DNA from: Sanguibacter inulinus
GTDB lineage: Bacteria; Actinomycetota; Actinomycetes; Actinomycetales; Cellulomonadaceae
Assembly: GCF_013415325.1 (NCBI RefSeq)
Contig: NZ_JACBYE010000015.1
Span: 1-64,000 of the forward strand
Length of the DNA stretch: 64,000 nucleotides
Reading direction: 5' to 3'
Under the pieces are notes generated by a model that saw only the letters and a program-made list of their open reading frames with translations, did no database searches and was not told the DNA's origin. Positions within the stretch are counted from its first letter, which is position 1. Each line of letters opens with the position of its first letter. Both the position numbers and the translations under genes were made by a program. Shown here one piece after another: positions 35,219-44,021 of this stretch.

Positions 35219-36280
35219 TCAGCGCTTGTAGGGAACCGGCGGGCACGGGATCGGCGTGGGGTTCTGCGCGACCCACAGCACGGCGAGCTCGTCGAGCCTG
35301 TCGAGCACCTCGTCCTCCGCGCTCCCCCGGACGAACTGGTGCGTGAGAGCACGGAGCTCGTCGAGGTCCCGAGCACCGAGCGGCGTTCCCGACCCGCACA
35401 GCTCGACCAGGACGTCGAGCATCCGGCGGTAGTCGCGGTCCCAGTTGCCGCCGCCGTTGCGGAACACCTCGTCGTGGACCCGACCGGTGATCCGGATCGC
35501 CTCCCCCTGCGCGGTCTGCGCCGCTCCCTTCGACGGGACGAGCAGCTCCCACAGGGCCGCGTGCTGGGCCTGCCAGGTGCCAGCAGGCACCTCGATGGGA
35601 GCGACACCGTCGTGCACGACCCGCTGCGGCGCCGGCGTCGCACCGAACAGCCTGTACAGCTCCTGCAGGCTGGCATCGGTCTCGGGCAAGAGGTCGGCGT
35701 TGAAGCCCGCGCGGTGGAACTCGAAGCGCTCCCCGATGCGCTCGACCAGGGCGCGCATGGAGTCGTCGATCATCGCGCCCGCCTCGAGGAGCAGTCTCGC
35801 GACGTCGGCCATCGCGGCGATCGACGCGTTGGTCGTGCTGGCCAGACCGCGCTTGAGGGGGGTGTCACCGCGGTCGGTCGTCGCGTGGACGTCCGCCCCC
35901 GCGCGAATGAGCGCCTCGACCGTGGCGTCGCGCTGGTTCTCGGCCGCCGCGTGCAGGGGCGTCACGCCGCCCCGGCACGCGTGGTCACGATCTGCACCGA
36001 GGGAGAGCAGCAGCGGGATCTGCTCGTGCCTGCCCCTCGCGGCACGGGTCCACAGCGGTGTCGCGCCGTAGGTGTCGACAGCGTCGACGTCGGCCCCCTG
36101 GTCGACGAGCCACCGGACCAGACCGTCGGGACAGTCCAGGAACCCGAGAGCTGTGCTCTTGGTGTAGCCACCGGTGGCCTCGACCTCGCAGCGGTCGAAC
36201 ACCGCGACGAGCTCGTCGAGCGACGACGAGCGCAGGAGGTCAGCGAAGTCCTTGGGGAGAGTCGAGCGTCGGCGAGCCAT
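35219..36280 (-). CDS. Ankyrin-repeat protein
   Basis: 353 aa. Ankyrin repeats are at about 35-180: DCPDGLVRWLVDQGADVDAV, YGATPLWTRAARGRHEQIPL, GVTPLHAAAENQRDATVEAL, RGDTPLKRGLAS with LLLEAGAMID. The C-terminal half is a helical region of unknown type. No signal peptide; a cytoplasmic protein-binding role is expected. The ATG at 36280 lacks a Shine-Dalgarno, but CATCAT lies 6 nt upstream and may be its -10 box. The upstream 200 codons of the open frame overlap the divergent cupin gene and are rejected. Confidence 0.8.
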   Translation of the reverse strand: MARRRSTLPKDFADLLRSSSLDELVAVFDRCEVEATGGYTKSTALGFLDCPDGLVRWLVDQGADVDAVDTYGATPLWTRAARGRHEQIPLLLSLGADRDHACRGGVTPLHAAAENQRDATVEALIRAGADVHATTDRGDTPLKRGLASTTNASIAAMADVARLLLEAGAMIDDSMRALVERIGERFEFHRAGFNADLLPETDASLQELYRLFGATPAPQRVVHDGVAPIEVPAGTWQAQHAALWELLVPSKGAAQTAQGEAIRITGRVHDEVFRNGGGNWDRDYRRMLDVLVELCGSGTPLGARDLDELRALTHQFVRGSAEDEVLDRLDELAVLWVAQNPTPIPCPPVPYKR

Positions 36281-36286
36281 AGGGAG

Positions 36287-36292
36287 ATGATG
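36287..36292 (-). promoter_or_regulatory. Possible -10 box CATCAT, leaderless geometry
   Basis: CATCAT on the minus strand ends 6 nt before the ankyrin-gene ATG. It matches only the A2/T6 consensus and is weaker than the TANNNT examples. Confidence 0.3.
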
Positions 36293-36433
36293 CCAGGAGG
36301 TGGTCGCTGCGGCCGGTCGGAACGATGCGACGGCCAAGGACATGGCCGCCCCTGTGCAGAGTCGACACCTCAGCACCACTGTTACTGAGGATCCCGCAGC
36401 CCATCGACAGCGCCCGTGCGTGAGGATGGACCC

Positions 36434-36817
36434 ATGACTGCTCTTCAAGGGATCGACGTCGCTGCCGAGCTGCGACAGGTCGAGGCACACTGGACGCCGC
36501 GTGTCGTCGGGCAGGTGAACGACCAGTACGTGAAGGTCGCCAAGCTGCTCGGTGAGCTGGTGTGGCACGCCCACGAGGCCGAGGACGAGATGTTCCTCGT
36601 CGTCTCTGGCCGACTCCGCATCCAGCTGCCCGACGACCAGGAGGTCGTGCTCACCCCGGGGCAGTTCTACGTCGTACCGCGAGGCGTGCAGCACAACCCT
36701 GTCGCCGACGAGGAGGTCGAGATCGTCCTGATCGAGACCGTCACCACGAGGCACACCGGCGAGGTCGTCGTCGAGGGCACCGTGCCGGTCGAGCAGCAGG
36801 TAGCCAGCTTCCGCTGA
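36434..36817 (+). CDS. Cupin-domain protein
   Basis: 127-aa single cupin. Motif 1 is WHAHEAEDEMFLVVSGRLRI, with two His and the Glu metal ligands. Motif 2 is PGQFYVVPRGVQHNPVADEE, with the last His. It would bind a divalent metal. Small stand-alone cupins of this type serve as isomerases, dioxygenases or sensors; the role here is unknown. GAGGAT lies 6 nt before the ATG. Confidence 0.85.
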   Translation: MTALQGIDVAAELRQVEAHWTPRVVGQVNDQYVKVAKLLGELVWHAHEAEDEMFLVVSGRLRIQLPDDQEVVLTPGQFYVVPRGVQHNPVADEEVEIVLIETVTTRHTGEVVVEGTVPVEQQVASFR

Positions 36818-36942
36818 CAGGTCCACACGCAGGGACCACCGCTCGTGCCACGGCCGCCAGGTCGGGCAAGCAGAAACCACGGGTGAGGTGTGACGTGTCC
36901 GACGACTGGCTCGCTCCGGTCGCCCGCTCCATCCCCGCGGCC

Positions 36943-36948
36943 TAGAGT
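36943..36948 (+). promoter_or_regulatory. -10 box TAGAGT, leaderless geometry
   Basis: TAGAGT ends 6 nt before the ATG of the UvrA-like gene at 36955. Confidence 0.5.
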
Positions 36949-36954
36949 CGCCCG

Positions 36955-39531
36955 ATGCTCGACAACACCCCCACCACCCCCGATACCTTCGTCCGCGTCC
37001 GCGGTGCCAACGAGAACAACCTGCGCAACGTGGACGTCGACGTGCCGCGCGACGCGATCGTCGCGTTCACTGGGGTGTCAGGGTCGGGGAAGTCGTCGCT
37101 GGCCTTCGGGACGATCTTCACCGAGGCACAGCGCCGGTACCTCGAGTCTGTCGCGCCCTACGCGCGGCGCCTGATCCAGCAGGGGCACGACCCGCACGTC
37201 GAGTCCATCACCGGTCTGCCGCCGGCGGTCGCGCTCCAGCAGCGACGCGGAGCACCGAGCTCACGATCGAGCGTCGGGACTGTCACGACGCTCTCGAACT
37301 CGCTGCGGATGCTGTTCTCCCGCGCGGGCACCTTCCCCGAGGGCTTCGCGACGCGGCTCGACTCGGACGCCTTCTCCCCCAACACCGTCGCCGGAGCGTG
37401 CCCCGAGTGCCACGGCGTAGGTGTGGCGCGGACGGTCACCGAAGACACGCTCGTCGCCGACCCGTCGCTGAGCATCCGCGACGGCGCGATCACCGCATGG
37501 CCCGGTGCGTGGCAGGGCAAGAATCTGCGGGACATCGTTATCGCGCTCGGCTACGACGTCGACCGCCCGTGGCGGGACCTGCCGAAGAAGGACCGCGAGT
37601 GGCTGCTGTTCACCGACGAGCAGCCCGTCGTGCAGATCACCCCGCAGCGCGACCGCGTGGCCAAGCCGTACAACGGTCGGTTCTGGAGCGCGCAGAAATA
37701 CGTCCTCCACATCCTCGCGGACTCCTCGAGCCAGACGATGCGCGCCAAGGTCCTGCAGTTCGTGAAGTCCGGGCCATGCCCGGTGTGCGGCGGGACGGGT
37801 CTGCGCCAGGAGGCGCTCGCGGTGACCTTCGCCGGGCGGACGATCGCCGAGATGAACGCACTGCCGCTCACCGAGCTCGCGGAGGTCATCCGGCCGACGA
37901 CGCAGCTGAAGGATGCTGCGCCGGCACTGCCGACGAACCGGTCCGGTGAGCACACCGACGTCGCCGTCGCGATCACGACCGACCTGCTGGGACGGATCGG
38001 TGTCCTCACCGACCTCGGGCTCGGGTACCTCGGGCTGGGGCGCGTGACGACGACGCTCTCCCCCGGCGAGATGCAGCGGCTCCGGCTCGCGACGCAGCTG
38101 CGGTCTGGGCTGTTCGGGGTCGTGTACGTCCTCGACGAGCCCTCCGCCGGGCTGCACCCCGCCGACGCCGAGCCGCTCATGGAGGTGCTCGAGCAGCTCA
38201 AGGCATCGGGCAACTCGGTGTTCATCGTCGAGCACAACATGGACCTGGTGCGGAAAGCCGACTGGGTAGTCGACGTCGGTCCAGCGGCGGGGACCGGTGG
38301 TGGTGAGGTGCTGTACAGCGGGGCCGTTGCTGGGCTGGCAGACGTGAAGAAGTCGGTGACGCGACCATTCCTCTTCCCGGAGACCGAGGCGGATGCCGTC
38401 GCGGTCGAGCGTCAGGCCCGCGAGCCGAAGGGCTGGTTGACCGTCGAGGGTGTGACGGTCCACAACCTCGACAACCTCGATGCAACAGTGCCTCTCGGGA
38501 TGCTGGTCGCCGTCACCGGGGTGTCCGGGTCGGGCAAGTCGACGCTCGTCAGCCGGGTGCTGCGTGACGTCGTGCGCGACCACCTCAACGGTGCCGGGCT
38601 GCCTGGAGGGGCGGTTGCGGACGACGACGTCGATGGAGCCGAGAGCGAGCCCCCAGAATCGGACGATTCCGGCCTGTCCGAGGCAGTGCTTCCCGACGCT
38701 CGTGCCGACCTGCTCACAGTCCGCAAGGCCACAGGCCTCGAGCACGTGGCCCGACTGGTGCAGGTCGACCAGAAGCCGATCGGCCGCACACCACGGTCGA
38801 ACCTCGCGACGTACACAGGCCTCTTCGATGCCGTGCGGTCAGCCTTCGCCGCGACAGACCTCGCCCGCGAGCGCGGCTACACAGCCGGCCGATTCTCCTT
38901 CAACGTCACCGGCGGTCGCTGCGAGACGTGCCTGGGCGAGGGATTCGTCTCCGTCGAGCTGCTGTTCCTCCCCGGGAGCTACGGCACCTGCCCCGAGTGC
39001 CACGGCACCCGGTACAACGAGGAGACCCTCGAGGTGAGGTATCAGGGCCGCAACATCGCCGACGTCCTGGCACTCACCGTCGAGGAAGCAGCCGAGGCAC
39101 TGGCTGGTATCCCCGCCGCAGCACGCAGCCTGCGCACGCTGCTCGACGTGGGTCTTGGATACCTGCGCCTCGGGCAGCCCGCGACGGAGCTGTCGGGTGG
39201 CGAAGCCCAGCGCATCAAGCTCGCGACCGAGCTGCAGCGCGTCCGTCGCGGTCACACGCTGTACCTGCTCGACGAGCCCACCACCGGTCTGCACCCTGCC
39301 GACATCCAGCTGCTGCTCGCACAGCTGCAGTCCCTCGTCGACTCAGGCGACAGCGTGGTCATCGTCGAGCACGACATGGACGTGGTGGCAGCTGCGGACT
39401 GGGTCGTGGACCTGGGGCCGTCGGGCGGAGATGCGGGTGGGCAGGTGGTGGCAGCAGGCAGCCCAGACGATGTCAGAGGCACCCCGGGGAGCCAGACGGC
39501 TCGGTACCTCCCCGAGCGAGCACGCAGCTGA
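36955..39531 (+). CDS. UvrA2-type ABC ATPase (excinuclease A-like, lacks UvrB-binding region)
   Basis: 858 aa versus about 950 for UvrA. Two ABC modules: Walker A GVSGSGKSSLAFG (about 38) with signature LSPGEMQRLRLATQL, and Walker A GVSGSGKSTLVSR (about 520) with signature LSGGEAQRIKLATEL. Zinc-type CxxC pairs are in CPECHGVG, CPVCGGTG, CETCLGEG and CPECHGTR. The segment before CPECHGVG is short: the UvrB-binding domain and the first half of zinc finger 1 are missing. This is the UvrA2/DrrC class, linked in other bacteria to DNA-lesion or drug tolerance rather than standard repair. A disordered acidic insert (about 555-580) lies after the second Walker A. Confidence 0.9.
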   Translation: MLDNTPTTPDTFVRVRGANENNLRNVDVDVPRDAIVAFTGVSGSGKSSLAFGTIFTEAQRRYLESVAPYARRLIQQGHDPHVESITGLPPAVALQQRRGAPSSRSSVGTVTTLSNSLRMLFSRAGTFPEGFATRLDSDAFSPNTVAGACPECHGVGVARTVTEDTLVADPSLSIRDGAITAWPGAWQGKNLRDIVIALGYDVDRPWRDLPKKDREWLLFTDEQPVVQITPQRDRVAKPYNGRFWSAQKYVLHILADSSSQTMRAKVLQFVKSGPCPVCGGTGLRQEALAVTFAGRTIAEMNALPLTELAEVIRPTTQLKDAAPALPTNRSGEHTDVAVAITTDLLGRIGVLTDLGLGYLGLGRVTTTLSPGEMQRLRLATQLRSGLFGVVYVLDEPSAGLHPADAEPLMEVLEQLKASGNSVFIVEHNMDLVRKADWVVDVGPAAGTGGGEVLYSGAVAGLADVKKSVTRPFLFPETEADAVAVERQAREPKGWLTVEGVTVHNLDNLDATVPLGMLVAVTGVSGSGKSTLVSRVLRDVVRDHLNGAGLPGGAVADDDVDGAESEPPESDDSGLSEAVLPDARADLLTVRKATGLEHVARLVQVDQKPIGRTPRSNLATYTGLFDAVRSAFAATDLARERGYTAGRFSFNVTGGRCETCLGEGFVSVELLFLPGSYGTCPECHGTRYNEETLEVRYQGRNIADVLALTVEEAAEALAGIPAAARSLRTLLDVGLGYLRLGQPATELSGGEAQRIKLATELQRVRRGHTLYLLDEPTTGLHPADIQLLLAQLQSLVDSGDSVVIVEHDMDVVAAADWVVDLGPSGGDAGGQVVAAGSPDDVRGTPGSQTARYLPERARS

Positions 39532-39717
39532 GAACTCGTGGTTCGCCATCCCCGGAATGCCACTCTCGGGATCTAGATGTCCGTGAAGATCGGCTGGCCG
39601 GACGCTAGCGCCCAGAGCCAATACCCTCGATCTGCATCATCGAAAGAGCTATTTTTCGCGCCTACATCGCCCGCGTAGCTTGTCGAAGGTCGTGTTGACT
39701 ACAGACCGAAGGGTGCG

Positions 39718-40407
39718 ATGACGATGACGCAGGATGCCAAGAAGGTTCTGCTCGTACTGACGAGCCATGACGACCTCGGGGGGCTCCGGAGCACGGGGTA
39801 CTACATCGACGAGGCGGCGCACCCGTGGAAGGTGTTCATGAAGGCGGGCTATCACATTGACTTCGCCTCGATCCAGGGAGGGGTCGCCCCGCAGGACGGT
39901 CGCCAGGACGGTGACACCGAGCAGGAAGCGTTCCTGAACCACCCCGACGTCTCGCGCCAGCTCGCCAGCACGCCGGCCCTCGCAGACGTCGACGCAGGCT
40001 CCTACGACGCCGTGCTCTACGTGGGAGGCCACGGATCGATGTGGGACTTCCCGGGCAGCGAGGGAGTCAGCCGTGTCGGCCGAGAGGTCTACGAGAACGG
40101 CGGAGTGGTGGCCGCGGTCTGCCACGGTCCCGCGGCGCTGGTGAACATCACGCTCACGGACGGGAAGTACCTCGTCGACGGCAAGCGGGTTGCCGGCTTC
40201 ACGAACGACGAAGAAGCCGCGGTGGGGCTCACGGGCGTCGTGCCGTTCCTCCTTGCCGACGAGCTCACAAGCAAGGGCGCCACGCACGTGCCCGGTGACA
40301 ACTTCACCGAGAACGTCGTCGTCGACCAGCGTCTGGTGACGGGGCAGAACCCGCAGTCGGCCACGGGCGTGGCACGTGAGGTCGTGGCCCTGCTCGCCGC
40401 CGGCTAA
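39718..40407 (+). CDS. DJ-1/PfpI-family protein (type 1 glutamine amidotransferase-like, Hsp31 type)
   Basis: 229 aa. The nucleophile elbow is VVAAVCHGPAAL (Cys about 139) with an upstream Glu-containing segment and YVGGHGSMWDFP, as in the Hsp31/glyoxalase III group. It likely detoxifies glyoxals or repairs glycated molecules. The 186-bp upstream gap has an AT-rich element (CTATTTTTCG) but no convincing promoter hexamers. GAAGGG precedes the ATG. It ends against the convergent LysR gene with a 4-bp overlap. Confidence 0.88.
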   Translation: MTMTQDAKKVLLVLTSHDDLGGLRSTGYYIDEAAHPWKVFMKAGYHIDFASIQGGVAPQDGRQDGDTEQEAFLNHPDVSRQLASTPALADVDAGSYDAVLYVGGHGSMWDFPGSEGVSRVGREVYENGGVVAAVCHGPAALVNITLTDGKYLVDGKRVAGFTNDEEAAVGLTGVVPFLLADELTSKGATHVPGDNFTENVVVDQRLVTGQNPQSATGVAREVVALLAAG

Positions 40408-41327
40408 GACATCCCGGCCGCGCGCTGAGCGTCAGCCAGCAGGGCGTCGTGCACGAGCCGCACCGAGCGGTTCTTGTGCAGGATGCCCTGCTGCGTCGCG
40501 ACATACAGGGTGTTCAACGGTGCCATCTCAGGGTCCAGCAAGACGACGAGCGCCCCACTCCGGAGGTGCTCCTCGATCAGGTACCGAGGGAGCACCGACA
40601 TACCCAGCCCGTGGATGACAGCATCCGTGATCGCGCGAAGGTTCGGGATCGTCGCAGCGAGGTTGAGCCCGTCGGCAGGTTGCCCGAGCACAGAGCGCCA
40701 GTACCTGCGGATGATGGCGAGATCTTCGGAGTAGGCGACGAGCGGCACGTGACGCAGGGATTCGGCGGTGATCGTCTCACCGTCGCCGATGAGATCCCGC
40801 CATCGTGGCGAGGCGACGAGCAGGAACTCCTCGTCGATGAGAGCAACGCTCGCGACCCCACGAAGTCGGGGGCGAATCGAGCTGACGACGACGTCGAGAG
40901 CTCCGACGGACAGATCGACGAGCAGCTTCTCGGCCAGACCGAAGGTGACCCTGAACTCGACGTTCTGATCAGCCATCTGAGCCAGGAGCGGCATCACGCG
41001 GACAGACATGTACTCGGCGGGTCCGCCGATGTAGATGACACGAGCCTGCTCAGAGGGGAGGTTCCCGTCCCGGTCGGTGATGGCATCGAGGCTGTCGATG
41101 TGTGGGGCGACCTCCGCAGCCAGCGCCTGCGCCCTCGCCGTCGGCGCGATGCGGCGCCCATGTCGCTCGAACAGCGGATACCCGAGCTGCCGTTCGAGCG
41201 CCTGCATCTGGCTCGTGACGGCAGGCTGACTCAGCCCGACGAACTTCGCCGCGGACGTGAACGTCCCCATCCGGAACACCGCGACGAAGGTGCGGAGGTA
41301 GTCGAAGCTCGGCTGCACCTCGACCAC
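40404..41327 (-). CDS. LysR-family transcriptional regulator
   Basis: 307 aa. The N-terminal winged HTH is FDYLRTFVAVFRMGTFTSAAKFVGLSQPAV (written in part), followed by the co-inducer domain (about 90-300). I prefer the GTG at 41327 because normal LysR proteins begin a few residues before the HTH; starts at 41387 or 41420 lack ribosome-binding sites. It faces the DJ-1-like gene, but the LysR promoter side looks onto the XRE gene, so its target is not obvious. Confidence 0.85.
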   Translation of the reverse strand: MVEVQPSFDYLRTFVAVFRMGTFTSAAKFVGLSQPAVTSQMQALERQLGYPLFERHGRRIAPTARAQALAAEVAPHIDSLDAITDRDGNLPSEQARVIYIGGPAEYMSVRVMPLLAQMADQNVEFRVTFGLAEKLLVDLSVGALDVVVSSIRPRLRGVASVALIDEEFLLVASPRWRDLIGDGETITAESLRHVPLVAYSEDLAIIRRYWRSVLGQPADGLNLAATIPNLRAITDAVIHGLGMSVLPRYLIEEHLRSGALVVLLDPEMAPLNTLYVATQQGILHKNRSVRLVHDALLADAQRAAGMS

Positions 41328-41512
41328 ACCCTCTCGTCCGTCCCGTTCTACCCGGTTACGACTGCTTGTGGACGAATTGAACCACATCTGACGGGAGCCA
41401 GGTCCCAGTGGCCGGGGCACCGGTCGCCGTCGCTGCCGACTCGGTCAGCCGCGCGACCCCTGTCCCTCGAGCGCGCCGGTCGAGAGTGTTCCGGAGAGAC
41501 AGTGAGCCTCGG

Positions 41513-42379
41513 TCAGCTCCGGTCGTCTGCACCGCTCCGCTCGGGCACCTCCTCCGACCAGCTGGCCAGCACCGGCAGCACCCGTGCCGTGGGCGAGTCG
41601 GGCTCCACGGTGTAGACGACCAGGCGCTGCTCGGGGTCGTGCGGACCGACGAGCGACTCGATACCGAAGACGAGCGGACCGGCGGTCGGGTGGGCGATGT
41701 GCTTGGTCACCGAGGTGCGAAAGGTGACCCGCTGGTCATCCCACCAGCGCTCCACGTCCGGGTCCCCCGCACGCAGCTCCCCCACCAGGTCGGCAAGCAG
41801 CCGGTCGTCGGGGTGACGACCCACCTCGTAGCGCAACGCCCCCACCGCAGCCGCAGCGAAGTCGGCCCAGTTCACGATCCTCGCCCGCGCGTCCGGGTCG
41901 AGGAACAGCCACCGCACGAACGACGTCCCCGGCTCCATCGCGGTACCCAGCACACTGCCGAGCAACCTGTTGCTCGCCAGCACCTCCGAACGGCGGCCCA
42001 GGAGCAGCACTGGGACGTGCTCGAGCGTCGTCATCACGCGCAGCATCCCCGGGTCCGGGCGCTGCGCGACTTCGGGCCCGGCCCATCGCCGGCGAGACGT
42101 CGGGGCGGCGAGGTCCCGCAGGTGCGCACGCTCGACATCGTCCAGCTGCAGCGCCTGCGACAAGGCCCGCACCACCTCGTCGGTGACGTTCTGCTGGCGC
42201 CCCTGCTCCAGGCGGCTGTAATGGTCCGGACTCAACCCGGCGAGCACAGCCAGCTCCTCCTTGCGCAGCCCCGGGACGCGCCGCGGGCCCGGGAACGCCG
42301 TGATGCCTGCCTGCGAGGGCGTGAGGCGGTCACGGCGAGAGCGCAGGAAGGCTCCGAGGGCAGCACGGTCAGCAGGCAC
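41513..42379 (-). CDS. XRE-family regulator with MmyB-like ligand domain
   Basis: 288 aa. HTH about 10-75 with the family hallmark GLRKEELAVLAGLSPDHYSRLEQGR, then the MmyB-like (PAS-type) domain with the segments VPVLLLGRRSEVLASNRL and PGTSFVRWLFLDPDAR. Such regulators in actinobacteria usually control an adjacent divergent oxidoreductase gene and bind a fatty acid or similar ligand. Here the divergent gene is an SDR. The GTG start is supported by a TACGCT -10 box 6 nt upstream. Confidence 0.92.
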   Translation of the reverse strand: MPADRAALGAFLRSRRDRLTPSQAGITAFPGPRRVPGLRKEELAVLAGLSPDHYSRLEQGRQQNVTDEVVRALSQALQLDDVERAHLRDLAAPTSRRRWAGPEVAQRPDPGMLRVMTTLEHVPVLLLGRRSEVLASNRLLGSVLGTAMEPGTSFVRWLFLDPDARARIVNWADFAAAAVGALRYEVGRHPDDRLLADLVGELRAGDPDVERWWDDQRVTFRTSVTKHIAHPTAGPLVFGIESLVGPHDPEQRLVVYTVEPDSPTARVLPVLASWSEEVPERSGADDRS

Positions 42380-42385
42380 CGACCT

Positions 42386-42391
42386 AGCGTA
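42386..42391 (-). promoter_or_regulatory. -10 box TACGCT, leaderless geometry
   Basis: TACGCT on the minus strand ends 6 nt before the GTG of the XRE regulator at 42379. Confidence 0.5.
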
Positions 42392-42480
42392 GGAGCATGG
42401 TGAGCCGCGGACCTGGTTACGCCGTGACTAGGCAGCACGCGCCCTGGTGCTGGGCCTACGGGCCGGGTCCACTAGGACGC

Positions 42481-43284
42481 ATGACCACCACCGAGCAGAC
42501 CCGCACCGTCCTCGTCACCGGCTCCACCAGCGGCATCGGCGCCGCAACCGCCCGCACCCTCGCCGCCCAGGGCTGGCGCGTGATCGTCACCGGTCGCGAC
42601 ACGACCCGCGGCGACGCGATCGTCACGGAGATCAACGGGTTCTCCCGCACTGGTGACGGCAGTGACCACCGCGACACCAGCAACGACCCGAGGGCCGTCT
42701 TCATCCCCTCCGACCTGTCCGCCGAGCCCGACGTCCTGCGCGACTTCGCCGCCGCGGTCACCGAGGCAGCCGGCGGGCGGCTCGACGCGATGGTGCACAA
42801 CGCCGCCCTGTGCCCACCCGTCGACACCGTCTCCCTGACCGACGCCGACCTCGAGGCCACCCTCGCGGTGAACATCCGCGCGCCCCACGTCCTCACCGCT
42901 GCCCTCGCCCCGGCGATGGCCGAGCGCGGCCACGGGGCGATCGTCGTCATCGGGTCGTGGATGGCCCACATCGGGCACCCCATCGTCGGCCTGTACTCCG
43001 CGACCAAGGCCGCCGAGATCCAGCTCGCCCGCAGCTGGGCCGCAGAGTTCGGGCCCCGCGGTGTGAGGGTTAACACCGTCTCCCCCGGAGCGACTCGGAC
43101 GCCGATCAACGCCAGCGACGGCGACGTCATCGCCGCGATGACCGCCCCGACACCGGCTGGGCGCCCTGGGACGCCCGAGGAGGTCGCGGACGCAGTGGCG
43201 TGGCTATTGTCGAAGCGCTCGGGATACGTCCACGGAGCGGAGATCGCCGTCGACGGAGGCATCACGGCGGCGCAGACTGCCTAG
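42481..43284 (+). CDS. Short-chain dehydrogenase/reductase
   Basis: 267-aa classical SDR: VLVTGSTSGIGAATART (cofactor), MVHNAALCPP (NNAG variant), Ser in VVIGSWMA, LYSATKAAE (Tyr-x3-Lys), and the C-terminal GYVHGAEIAVDGG. The start at 42481 is chosen because the preceding 28 codons are not conserved in character. It is divergent from the XRE/MmyB regulator, a common pairing, so likely under its control. Substrate unknown. Confidence 0.9.
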   Translation: MTTTEQTRTVLVTGSTSGIGAATARTLAAQGWRVIVTGRDTTRGDAIVTEINGFSRTGDGSDHRDTSNDPRAVFIPSDLSAEPDVLRDFAAAVTEAAGGRLDAMVHNAALCPPVDTVSLTDADLEATLAVNIRAPHVLTAALAPAMAERGHGAIVVIGSWMAHIGHPIVGLYSATKAAEIQLARSWAAEFGPRGVRVNTVSPGATRTPINASDGDVIAAMTAPTPAGRPGTPEEVADAVAWLLSKRSGYVHGAEIAVDGGITAAQTA

Positions 43285-43313
43285 TGGCTGCGGCCTAGTC
43301 CCGGCGCCGTCGG

Positions 43314-44021
43314 TTACCGAGTCCCCAGCTCCCGGCCGACGACGTCGCACTGACCGTCGTCACTGTTCCATGCCGCGAGGGCAGTGCCCTCCGAGCGCAG
43401 CGCGAGCGTGTGGGTCGACCTGCCGCGACCGAGCACGTCTCTGCACCCGTCGACGTCGCACTGCTCATGACTGCCGTCCATTGCCGCGACCACCCGCCCG
43501 TCGGCGAGGACCGCAACAATTTGGCGGCTTCCGGTCGCCAGCGTTGTACCGTCACGCCAAGCAGTGGTGTCGTAAATGCCAGCTGATCGGTCACCTGCAA
43601 CGGCGACGAAGTCGGGCCACACGTCGACGTCGCAGGCTCCCTCGGTGCGACGACCGGTTGCTCGGGCGGCCCAGTCAGTGATGACAGCCACCGCGGGTCG
43701 CCAGCCGGCAATGTTCACATCGTCGCACCAGTCGTGGACGTTGCACTGGCCGTTATTGTTCCACACGGGCGCCAGGACCATTACGTCCTTGCGCAGCCCG
43801 ACAGAATGAAAACGTCCAGTACTGGGCGAGGTGTGCACGTTGCCCGCGGCGACCGCGACGACGTCGCCCCACCCGGCCATACGCAACTCGTCGGCGCCCG
43901 GACGCCCGATGGCCACCCCAGAGCCGCTCTGAACGACACCGATCGAGTGCCGCCGCCCCGCACCGACACTGAGCGTCCCGCTGCCGGAATCTGACGCATA
44001 ATCAGAGGATGTCACAGACAC
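43314..44021 (-). CDS. RCC1-like repeat protein, degenerate
   Basis: 235 aa. Four weak repeats of the RCC1/beta-propeller kind are marked by G-Q-C-x-V-type turns at residues 91-94, 129-132, 187-190 and 225-227, each followed by a W/G-D-x-V strand and HT/HS-VGL-like strands. Canonical spacing of about 50 residues is only partly kept and the blade number is low, so the gene may be decayed or truncated. No signal peptide. GTG start with GGAGGG at 5-nt spacing. It overlaps the divergent next gene by 13 bp and marks the left edge of the AT-richer region. Confidence 0.6.
   Translation of the reverse strand: MSVTSSDYASDSGSGTLSVGAGRRHSIGVVQSGSGVAIGRPGADELRMAGWGDVVAVAAGNVHTSPSTGRFHSVGLRKDVMVLAPVWNNNGQCNVHDWCDDVNIAGWRPAVAVITDWAARATGRRTEGACDVDVWPDFVAVAGDRSAGIYDTTAWRDGTTLATGSRQIVAVLADGRVVAAMDGSHEQCDVDGCRDVLGRGRSTHTLALRSEGTALAAWNSDDGQCDVVGRELGTR
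43997..44002 (+). promoter_or_regulatory. -10 box CATAAT, leaderless geometry
   Basis: CATAAT, one mismatch from TATAAT, ends 6 nt before the ATG at 44009 and lies within the start of the divergent gene. Confidence 0.5.

Noticed and set aside
36818-36954. Extra small gene between cupin and the UvrA-like gene
   Set aside because: Open frames here are short, extend from the cupin shadow frame and lack start signals; only the -10 box of the next gene is supported.
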